Origin: Kitasatospora phosalacinea
Lineage (GTDB): Bacteria; Actinomycetota; Actinomycetes; Streptomycetales; Streptomycetaceae
Direction: 5' to 3'
Assembly: GCF_000717185.1 (NCBI RefSeq)
Contig: NZ_JNYE01000006.1
Location: forward strand, 1-64,000
DNA: 64,000 nt
Shown: positions 55,876-63,215 of the stretch, in pieces
Layout of the letters: the number at the start of each line of letters is the position of its first letter
Numbering within the stretch: position 1 is the first letter of the stretch
Notes under the pieces: model-generated
Told to the model about the DNA's origin: nothing
Databases searched by the model: none
The model's input: the letters and a program-made list of their open reading frames with translations, nothing else
Position numbers and translations under genes: made by a program

Positions 55876-56961
55876 ATGTACGTCCGCACACAGGTCCCGC
55901 TGGCTCCGCTCACCACGCTCGGCATCGGCGGCAACGCCGTAGTCCTCGCCGAGCTGACCGATCCCGCCGACTTCCCCGACGTCGTTGGCCTGGCCCGTCG
56001 GGAGGGCGCCCGGCCCTTGGTCCTCGGAGGCGGCAGCAACATCCTCGTGGCCGACGCCGGGTGCGGCGTGCCCGTCGTACGCATGGCCACCCAGGGCGTG
56101 GCGTTCGAGCGCGATGACGACAGCGAGGCGGTCACCGTCACCGTCCAGGCCGGCCACATGCTCCAGGACCTCGTCGAGGAGACCATCTCCAACGGCCTGA
56201 CCGGCATGGAGACGCTGATCGGCATCCCCGGCACGGTGGGAGCCACGCCGGTCCAGAACGTCGGCGCCTACGGGCAGGAAGTCGCGGACGTCCTCATGCG
56301 CGTCACGGCCTGGGACTGGGTCACCGGCCGCGAAGTCACTCTCTCGGCCGAGGACTGCCGGCTTGGCCACCGCACGAGCATCTTCAAGCACTCCACCCGC
56401 TGGACGCTCCTCACGGTGACGTTCCGGCTGCGGCCGTCCGAGCTGAGCAGCCCGATCACGTACGGGATGGTCGCCAGGGTCCTCGACGTCCCCAAGGGCA
56501 CGCCGGTCCTCCTTGCCGACGCGGCTGCCGCCGTGCTGACCGTGCGCCGCAGCAAGGGCATGGTCCTCGACCCCGGAGACAGCGACAACCGCAACGTCGG
56601 CAGCGTCTTCCTCAGCCCTGTCGTCGACGAGAAGCAGGCCGAGAAGCTCCGGGCCGAACAGGCGCCCGTGAACGCCTTCCCCGACGGCCTGACCAGAGTC
56701 AGTGCCAGCTGGCTGATCAAGGCCGCCGGGTTCGCTCTCGGCCAGCCGATCGCCCCTGGCATCCGGATGTCGACCAAGCACTTCACGCTCGTCGCCGAGG
56801 GCCACGCCACCGCCGGCGCGTTCGCCGAGGCATCCAGGACGGTCGCCGAGAGCGTGCAGGAGGTCACGGGAATCCAGCTGACCCCCGAGCCCGACCTCTT
56901 CGGCGACGAACCCGCGTACCTCCGCCTCAAGCAGAACGCGCTCGCTTCAGCAACACACTGA
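55876..56961 (+). CDS. MurB-like UDP-N-acetylmuramate dehydrogenase homologue
   Basis: The 361-residue FAD enzyme has the MurB FAD-binding segments VLGGGSNILVAD and GIPGTVGATPVQNVGAYGQEV, the catalytic Ser in RNVGSVFLSP and the final Glu in LTPEPDLFGD. It has GAGGA six bases before the ATG and follows the regulator by 31 bp. A streptomycete normally has its own murB in the cell-wall gene set, so this cluster-borne copy may be a resistant duplicate or may have been recruited to reduce a sugar nucleotide. Confidence 0.88.
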   Translation: MYVRTQVPLAPLTTLGIGGNAVVLAELTDPADFPDVVGLARREGARPLVLGGGSNILVADAGCGVPVVRMATQGVAFERDDDSEAVTVTVQAGHMLQDLVEETISNGLTGMETLIGIPGTVGATPVQNVGAYGQEVADVLMRVTAWDWVTGREVTLSAEDCRLGHRTSIFKHSTRWTLLTVTFRLRPSELSSPITYGMVARVLDVPKGTPVLLADAAAAVLTVRRSKGMVLDPGDSDNRNVGSVFLSPVVDEKQAEKLRAEQAPVNAFPDGLTRVSASWLIKAAGFALGQPIAPGIRMSTKHFTLVAEGHATAGAFAEASRTVAESVQEVTGIQLTPEPDLFGDEPAYLRLKQNALASATH

Positions 56962-57030
56962 CGGGGCTGGCCAACCCGGACGGTCGCTTCGCAGACCTGG
57001 CCTGGCACTCCTCCCCGGTGAAGATGCTCC

Positions 57031-57978
57031 CTACCCGGCGGTGGCCAGGTTCAGGCCGACCGTCTTCGCTGTACGCAGTGCCGCTCGGGCGCGTGCGGCA
57101 CCGTTGTGGGTCACCGCTTCGCCTCCGCCGACGGTGAGCATGCGGGTTGCGAGGCTCGCACAGGGGCGGCAAATGCCCGGCTGGGGCACGGGGTCGTGGC
57201 ACTTGGCGCACTCGGCGTACCGGGCCGCTACCGGGCGCACAGGGGCCGGTACGGGTGGCATCTTGCGCTCCAAGCGGTTGCGCAGCACCGCCACCGGCGA
57301 GTGGACCGGGATGGGCAGGCCGAGCAGGAGGGCAGCGGCAAGGTCGGCGTGGGTCGCGCCGCGCTCCAGCCACTGGACGACCAGCGGCGCAAGCGTGCGC
57401 GCTTCGGGCTCGCCGAGGTGCAGGCGCGGCTCGGGCCGGATCACTCGGAACAGCGTGGCGACCGCCTCGCTGACCTGCTCGTCCGGCACTGCCGGAGCGT
57501 TGTTGGCGTCCTGGTGCTCCTCCTCCCTCCCTCCCGGCTCCTCGCCCGCCTGGTCGGCGGTCGCCTGGTCGTTCGCGGGGCTGGTGGGGAGGGAGGGTTC
57601 TTTGTGCCGGGTACTTTCAATTAGGGCGTCAGCATCACCGGTGGTCGCCTCACCGGAGACCGGACGGGTGGCACCCGGCAGTGCGAGCTGCGGGGTGTCA
57701 TAGACGTGGGTCTCGGTGCGGATGGTGCCGTCGGGCATGCGGATCTTCTCGACGCGGTAGAAGCCGGCGTCGGTGAGCTCCTTCAGGGCCTTGCGGATCG
57801 CGCCGCGTCCCTGGGGGCTGGTGTCGGCCATGTGCCGGCCGTCCTCGCGCCAGCCGTCGGGGCGGGAGAGGAGGTCCGCGAGCAGGCCGCGGGCGGTGTA
57901 GGACAGATGCCGGTACTGCAGCATGGCGTTGGGCAGCACGGTGAAGTTGCGCACGTGGGCGCTACGATGGACACGCAT
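57031..57978 (-). CDS. Helix-turn-helix protein with C-terminal Cys4 zinc ribbon, element core
   Basis: The 315-residue protein has an N-terminal winged-helix part (LPNAMLQYRHLSYTARGLLADLLS and DTSPQGRGAIRKALKELTDAGF), a disordered acidic middle (residues 100-170), and a C-terminal CAKCHDPVPQPGICRPC zinc ribbon. Proteins of this kind recur in Streptomyces integrative elements and may act in replication or gene control. It is transcribed toward the murB-like gene from the 325-bp gap to its right. Confidence 0.75.
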   Translation of the reverse strand: MRVHRSAHVRNFTVLPNAMLQYRHLSYTARGLLADLLSRPDGWREDGRHMADTSPQGRGAIRKALKELTDAGFYRVEKIRMPDGTIRTETHVYDTPQLALPGATRPVSGEATTGDADALIESTRHKEPSLPTSPANDQATADQAGEEPGGREEEHQDANNAPAVPDEQVSEAVATLFRVIRPEPRLHLGEPEARTLAPLVVQWLERGATHADLAAALLLGLPIPVHSPVAVLRNRLERKMPPVPAPVRPVAARYAECAKCHDPVPQPGICRPCASLATRMLTVGGGEAVTHNGAARARAALRTAKTVGLNLATAG

Positions 57979-58303
57979 CGGGAGTTACCGCTCCTGGTGC
58001 CGGACCCCGGGGTGTTGGAGCACCGCCGGGGTCGCCTATTTTCGGTTGGATTACGGAACGTAGCACACGCTCCGATCGAAGATCGATGCAATCGGCGAGC
58101 GATCAGCATCACGCCTCAAGCGGTCAGACTTGGCCGCCGAAGGCCCCCAAGTGGCAGTTATGGAAGGCCACTTGGATGCATCCCCGCCGCTCGACGGGTG
58201 GGCCGAGTGCAGCCAGCCTTCGATTCGAGGTTGGCGGTCGTGGTCAGGTCCCCGCAGAGCCCGGCTGACCTGCGCGTCAGCCGGGGGCGCGGCGAGCGTC
58301 CCG
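57979..58303. promoter_or_regulatory. Gene-free stretch with a perfect inverted repeat
   Basis: This 325-bp gap holds a perfect inverted repeat, CCAAGTGGC at 58147-58155 and GCCACTTGG at 58167-58175 with an 11-base spacer, and clustered GATCG words at about 58074-58104 (GATCGaaGATCG...GCGATC). It lies upstream of the HTH gene. The features would suit an operator or replication origin; no gene is seen here. Confidence 0.45.
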
Positions 58304-58600
58304 TTAATTCCACATCACTCCGGCGAGAAGGCCGTCGAATGCGAGCGCCCGCATGGCGGTGTTGAAGTCGTCCCACTCGTTTTCAGGGTCGGTGAAGTGC
58401 TGATCGAAGTAGTCGCGGGTGAGGTCGGGCTCGTGCCATTCGTGGGCACAGCGGCATCGAACGAACACGTGGGCGCGGATGTTCAGGAGGAGCCAGTCGC
58501 GGGCGGCGTCGCACAGTGGGCAGGCGATGGTGATGCCGAGCGGGTTGAGCGGGTCGGGGTGGGGGACGGCGCGGATCACGGGACGGGCGGGGTTGGGCAC
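58304..58600 (-). CDS. Small putative zinc-binding protein, 98 residues
   Basis: From GTG 58600 (GGAGG five bases upstream) the frame encodes cysteine pairs in IACPLCDAARDWLL and RCRCAHEWHEPDL, suggesting a zinc knuckle, and an acidic C-terminal half. No family is recognised. It sits among the element's core genes. Confidence 0.6.
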   Translation of the reverse strand: MPNPARPVIRAVPHPDPLNPLGITIACPLCDAARDWLLLNIRAHVFVRCRCAHEWHEPDLTRDYFDQHFTDPENEWDDFNTAMRALAFDGLLAGVMWN

Positions 58601-58762
58601 GGGCGCCTCCAGGGGGCTGGTCGGTGGGAACCGACACAAGACACCCCTGCGCGGGAATGTTCCCAATCACCGAGATCGACATCAAATCGACATCAACTGC
58701 TTTAGCTGCCAGAGGGGTTACGTTGCGCGGTGGCGGTGCTCTCGACGTTTGCCTCCCGGCTC

Positions 58763-59524
58763 CTATCGCCCCACGAGTTCGCCAGCGGTGGTGTCGACCT
58801 GGGAGACAGCTCGCCGGATGAGGCCCAGGGTCGCGTCGAGTTCGGCGGGGCGGAGGAAGCCGTTGGCGTTGAGGGCGAAGGCGATCTGGTTCAGGTTGTT
58901 GCCGACCCGGGCCAGTTGAGCGCGGCTGGCGGCCAGTTCGTCGACAGTGCGGTCGAGGCGGTCTTGCGGGTCGCCGGCACTCAGGCCTCGGGCGTCGTTG
59001 AGGGTGCTGGTGGCGCAGAAGCGGGCGATGGTCTGGCTGCGGTCAGCGGCGGCTCGGCGGATCTCTTCGAATTCGGCGGCGTTGTATCGGACGGTCACTC
59101 GGTGCGGGCGCTGCTGCGGGTCACGGTGGCGGCGACGCGGCTGGCGAGTGGGGTGGCTCGGGGCGATGTTCTCAAGGCGGTCGCTCTCTTCCCCTACCTC
59201 GCTCGGCACCCCCTGGTGCCGAGCTGCCGGTGACGAGTCGAGCGCCCCCGCTCGACTCGCCGCCGGCTGTCCCTCGCCGGCTGGCGAGGGACCTGCGTGG
59301 GACTGCCCCTGGGGCGGTCCCACGCAATAGCTTGCTGCGCCAGCGGCGGTCAGCTCGGACGCCAGTTGCGGATCACCGTTGGGAGTAGGCGAGTTGAGGA
59401 GCGTTTCCAGGTCGCCGTCGGGGCTGTCGGTGTGCCCGGGGTCGGGCTGGTGGAGCGTCAGAGGGGACTCCTGGGGGTGTGTGGGGACGGTGGGCGGGAC
59501 CGGACCAGGCCTGGTCTGGATCAC
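58763..59524 (-). CDS. MobC-like mobilisation/relaxosome protein
   Basis: The 253-residue protein has a disordered N-terminal half and a C-terminal MobC part: RVTVRYNAAEFEEIRRAAADRS, a ribbon-helix-helix-like segment, and ARVGNNLNQIAFALNANG, the MobC hallmark. MobC helps a relaxase open oriT. The relaxase it would need is not in the window. The start is uncertain and may be about 20 codons further in. Confidence 0.82.
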   Translation of the reverse strand: MIQTRPGPVPPTVPTHPQESPLTLHQPDPGHTDSPDGDLETLLNSPTPNGDPQLASELTAAGAASYCVGPPQGQSHAGPSPAGEGQPAASRAGALDSSPAARHQGVPSEVGEESDRLENIAPSHPTRQPRRRHRDPQQRPHRVTVRYNAAEFEEIRRAAADRSQTIARFCATSTLNDARGLSAGDPQDRLDRTVDELAASRAQLARVGNNLNQIAFALNANGFLRPAELDATLGLIRRAVSQVDTTAGELVGR

Positions 59525-59594
59525 AGAGAGGGGATCCGGGTGCCTCGCGGGACGGTGCCGAGCGAGGCACCCGGGGTGAGCGGAAGTACCGGGA

Positions 59595-60626
59595 TCAGAT
59601 GCCGGCGGCGGGACCGTCGTCGTCCGGTTCGTCCGGACGGACCATCTTCATGACCGCGGTGAGGCGTTCGTCGGACAACGTGAGTCCCTGGGCGCGTACC
59701 GCGTTGCGGACGACGGACCGGCTCAGCCTCCCGGTGTCCGTCCACGCCCGGACGGCGATGCCGGCCAGATCCTCCAACGGCGCGCCCGCCGGCCGGCCGA
59801 CGGGCCGAGGCTCCGGGGACTGTCCGGCAATTCCGCTCGCCCCCTGGCCTGCGGCTTCTTGGGCCACGGTGTCGTCGGTCCGGGCGTGCTCCGCGCGGTC
59901 TGGGTCTGTCCATGGGAGGTCCTCGCCTGCGGACGGACGGTCTGAGCGGAATTGCCCGTCCGGTTCCGGGTCCGGTCCCGGACAGCGGTCCCTGTCCGGT
60001 CCGTCCGCAGGCCGCAGCGGTCCGACGGTCCGGTTCGCGGTCCGGTTCGGTCCGGTCTTGTGGACCTCCACGGTCCGGTCCGGTCCGGCGGACCGTCCGT
60101 CGCCCGGGGACCGTCCGGTCCCGGAGGAGGGGACAGGGGTCGAGTCGCGGACCACTGGCTCGCCGTTCGACTGGACGACGGGCCGGATGTAGCGGGTGGT
60201 GTGGATGCCGAGGTGGACGGCTCCAGCGAGGGCGAGCGGGGAGATGGCGGACAGAACGCCGACCGTCGTGTCGCTCAGCTGCAGGTGTCCAGCGCTGGCC
60301 AGGGCCTGCTGGTTGAGTCGGACGGCGTGGAGGGTGTTGGCCCAGATGCTGGCGGCGGTGGAGGTGCCGAACAGCAGCCACACGTACGCGCGGGCGGTGA
60401 GCGGGGCGGTCCGCAGGAGCAGAAGGGCGCGGACGCTGTAGGCGACGAACCCGTCGACGATGAGCGGGAACAGGTAGGCGAGCTGGTCGCGGATGTGGAT
60501 GGCGAGGGCCATCTGGCGCAGGGCGTCGTAGGAGAGGGCGAAGCCGGCGGCAGCGAGCAGGCCGATCGCGGCGAAGTCCCAGACGGTCACACGGCTGGTG
60601 CGGGCGGCGCGGTCCGTGGTGGGCAT
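59595..60626 (-). CDS. DUF2637 membrane protein
   Basis: The 343-residue protein has four membrane segments in the first 150 residues (FAAIGLLAAAGFALSYDALR, YLFPLIVDGFVAYSVRALLLL, YVWLLFGTSTAASIWANTLHA, LSAISPLALAGAVHLG), the DUF2637 layout known from Streptomyces plasmids and integrative elements. The rest is a long disordered tail encoded by repeated CGGTCCG words. AAGGAGG precedes the ATG at 60626. Role unknown, perhaps in spread or replication control. Confidence 0.82.
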   Translation of the reverse strand: MPTTDRAARTSRVTVWDFAAIGLLAAAGFALSYDALRQMALAIHIRDQLAYLFPLIVDGFVAYSVRALLLLRTAPLTARAYVWLLFGTSTAASIWANTLHAVRLNQQALASAGHLQLSDTTVGVLSAISPLALAGAVHLGIHTTRYIRPVVQSNGEPVVRDSTPVPSSGTGRSPGDGRSAGPDRTVEVHKTGPNRTANRTVGPLRPADGPDRDRCPGPDPEPDGQFRSDRPSAGEDLPWTDPDRAEHARTDDTVAQEAAGQGASGIAGQSPEPRPVGRPAGAPLEDLAGIAVRAWTDTGRLSRSVVRNAVRAQGLTLSDERLTAVMKMVRPDEPDDDGPAAGI

Positions 60627-60896
60627 GTGGGTGGTGGTCCTCCTTGGGGGCGGTCGAGGTGTTGGTGGCGGTGGGCCGTTGCATCCGTATTGGGCGTCCA
60701 TGGCCCTTGTCCCGCTTGGCCGGTCGAGCCGGCAGTGACGTCCCGCCCGCCGTCCTAGCGGTGTACGCCGAGCCCTGCGGCAAGCGGGGGCGATACGGAC
60801 GGCGTGACGGCGGGAGGGGAATGCCGTCCCAGCTGTGGCCTTTGGGACATGGGATGCAACGGCGGGGACGGGGCCTACCGCTTCTGGCGGGTGGGG

Positions 60897-62111
60897 TCAG
60901 GCATCGGTCGCGGGCGCGCGGGGCGGGAGCGGGTGGACCTTGGGGCAGTAGCGGCGCCAGGAGTCGGCGAATTTGTTGAAGGTGTAGCCCTTTCGCTGGC
61001 TGCCGTCAGGCAGGCGGATGTTGGCGGAGGAGATCTGGTAGTCCTTCAGCAGTCCGGAGAGCGCTCGGGCGGTGAGGCCGCCGCGTCCGTGCTCGGCCCA
61101 TGGAGCCTCTGGGTCGTCGTTCAGCGACGCGAGGAGGGCGGTGGTGGGCAGGGTCTCCGGGTCGCCGTGGGCGAAGAAGATGCGGCGGATGTCGGCGAGG
61201 ATCCTCGCTCCGCCGCAGCTGTCCTCTTCGATCACCTCCTCCGCCGCGACCATGCGCACGCACGCCTGGCGGGCCCGGCGCGGCCAGGAGCCGCCGGCAA
61301 GGTCGGCGACCGCGATCAGGGGCTCCCAGGTGTCGGCGGCCCGGTCCTCGACCGGCATGTCCGGCTCCAGCACCTGAGCCTGCTCGGCCACCTGGCCTGC
61401 CCACAGGGAGAGTTTCGCGCGGGTCTCCCGAAGGAGGACACCGTCTCGGCGGTCGCGCAGCGGCGCGACGACCTCGCCGTCGGCACGGCGGCGCATGCGG
61501 ATCACGATCGACCGATCCATGATCGTGTCCGGCAGATCGCCGATCCCGGCCAGGGCGGCCATGGCGAAGGTCTCGAACTCCCGGGCCTGGTGGTCGTTGC
61601 CAACCGCCCGGGTGACCGGGCGGTTGCGTTGGTGCCCGGCGTTCAACAGGCCACGGATGTCCTCGTACTTCTCGGCGGTCCTGGGGTTGCCGAAGATGGT
61701 GTCGACCTCGTCGACCAGCAAGGTGCGGGGCCGGTCGCTGATCGTGCGGTAGATGGCCGCCGCGCTGGTGTTGACCGTGATCAGCGGGTCGTGGACGGTC
61801 TCGACCAGGACGTCGAGCAGGCGGGACTTGCCGCACCGGCGGGCGGGAGCCACGATCGCCAGGCGCGGCGCGTGGTGCCACACCGCCTGCAGGTGCGTCG
61901 CGGCAGCCCACAGCGTGACCGCGTCCAGGGCCTCCGCTGACGGCAGGACCGCGTACCGGCGGATGTGGGTGTGCAACTCAGTCAGCAGCACGGCACCCGG
62001 CGACTCCGGCATGTCCGGAACCGCGGTGGAGCTCGGCAGGCTGCTGGTCTCGCTGCCGACGGTGACCGGCTCTTCACCAGCGATGGACTCCGACAGCGGC
62101 TGGTCGGACAC
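60897..62111 (-). CDS. DUF3631 domain P-loop ATPase
   Basis: From the tentative GTG 62111 the 404-residue protein has a P-loop (VAPARRCGKSRLLDVL, with the usual glycines partly replaced), Walker B LLVDEVDTIFG, NAGHQR and IMDRSIVIRMRRR, matching DUF3631 ATPases found in actinomycete elements next to primase or replication genes. The C-terminal part (LNDDPEAPWAEHGRGGLTARALSGLL) is the conserved DUF3631 tail. The true start is unclear; ATG 62012 is an alternative, since neither has a good RBS. Confidence 0.78.
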   Translation of the reverse strand: MSDQPLSESIAGEEPVTVGSETSSLPSSTAVPDMPESPGAVLLTELHTHIRRYAVLPSAEALDAVTLWAAATHLQAVWHHAPRLAIVAPARRCGKSRLLDVLVETVHDPLITVNTSAAAIYRTISDRPRTLLVDEVDTIFGNPRTAEKYEDIRGLLNAGHQRNRPVTRAVGNDHQAREFETFAMAALAGIGDLPDTIMDRSIVIRMRRRADGEVVAPLRDRRDGVLLRETRAKLSLWAGQVAEQAQVLEPDMPVEDRAADTWEPLIAVADLAGGSWPRRARQACVRMVAAEEVIEEDSCGGARILADIRRIFFAHGDPETLPTTALLASLNDDPEAPWAEHGRGGLTARALSGLLKDYQISSANIRLPDGSQRKGYTFNKFADSWRRYCPKVHPLPPRAPATDA

Positions 62112-62403
62112 GTGAACGCCGGGGTGGCCCGGCTGGGCAACCGGCGGCCACGAGGCCGCCGGAACAGGCAGGTTGGGCAGGTTGGACGTGGGGGTGATGG
62201 GGGACTCCAGACTGCGGTGCGGCGGCGAACCGCCGCACCGCTCAGGGGGCAAGGAAGGAGTGCCGCCTCGCCATTCGAGATGCGAACCGGGGCTGCGGCG
62301 AGGACGGTACGACTGCGCGGAGCCAAGATCCACCGCACGGCGGCAAGCCAGCCGGCGGCAGACAGCAGCGCTCCTCGGCTCAGATGCGGTGAGGCGGGTG
62401 CGA

Positions 62404-62616
62404 TCAGGCGGCCTGGTCGGCGCTCTGGCTGTCGAGCCAGGCTTCCACCTCCGTCCAGCGGTAGCGCAGGTGCCGGCCGACCTTGATCGCCGTCGGGCCC
62501 TGGCCGCGGTGGCGCCAGGCGTAGACGGTCCCCAGCGGGACACCGAGGTACGCGGCGAGCTCCTCGGCACTGGCCAGCGGACGGCGATCGGCGGTGGCAC
62601 GGGAAATCTTGGACAA
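62404..62616 (-). CDS. xis: Excisionase (AlpA/Xis-type)
   Basis: From TTG 62616 (GGAGA upstream) the 70-residue protein is a winged-helix excisionase: LASAEELAAYLGVPLGTVYAW, then the wing KVGRHLRYRWTEVEAWL. A longer frame upstream would add only low-complexity sequence. Together with the integrase on its right it controls excision of the element. The gene is divergent from int, with 600 bp between. Confidence 0.88.
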   Translation of the reverse strand: MSKISRATADRRPLASAEELAAYLGVPLGTVYAWRHRGQGPTAIKVGRHLRYRWTEVEAWLDSQSADQAA

Positions 62617-62712
62617 GAGGTCTCCGGAGGGTAGGGGATAAGGGGAATTCGGGCAGGTCGGCGAAGGCCCGCGAGGGGCAGGTGCGTTTCCGTGCAGAGA
62701 GAAGTCTGCGCG

Positions 62713-62845
62713 CGGCCCGGCCGGAAACCTAAAAAGGACCCCAGCCCGCCTTCCTGCGACCCCGGGCGGAGTCGTGGCCTGCCCGGCGGGGCGACGTGCG
62801 AAGCATTCTCCATGCGACCCGGCTCGCAACCTAAAACGGCCCCGG
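62713..62845. repeat. Two imperfect direct repeats between xis and int
   Basis: GGAAACCTAAAAAGGACCCC (62722 on) and GCAACCTAAAACGGCCCCGG (62826 on), each after CCCGGC, lie about 100 bp apart. They could be integrase arm-type or regulator sites in the recombination control region. The remaining part of the xis-int gap (to 63215) holds the int promoter candidate and a GATC-rich run near 62975-63010. Confidence 0.5.
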
Positions 62846-63049
62846 ATCGGCTCACCGACCGCCTCCGAGGGCAGAGGTCCGCCCAGCCTTCACGGCTCTA
62901 CAGCAGGCCATGTGCAAGCTCGACCGCGTCTTGCTGCGGATCAGCGCCACGATCGCGCCCGCCACGCGAACGCGCTGCTGAATACCTGGGACGATCCGGC
63001 ACGATCGGACACTATCGGGCACGGAAATCGCCGTACGGGAAACTCGCAC

Positions 63050-63078
63050 TTGACAATCGGCTGCCACTCGATCAATAT
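63050..63078 (+). promoter_or_regulatory. Candidate promoter of the integrase gene
   Basis: TTGACA at 63050-63055 and CAATAT at 63073-63078 are separated by 17 bp, close to the housekeeping sigma-factor consensus. They lie about 140 bp upstream of the integrase start. Confidence 0.55.
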
Positions 63079-63215
63079 CCATCACCCCGCCAAGAGCAGG
63101 TGCTGAGAGCGCTTCTGCCTGCGCGGTCCATTCGGCGGCCAGGCCTTCCCGCCGCCACCTCATCCGACTGCCGGCCAAAGGCCGTAATTCCCCTTACCCC
63201 GACCCAAGGAGCCGA

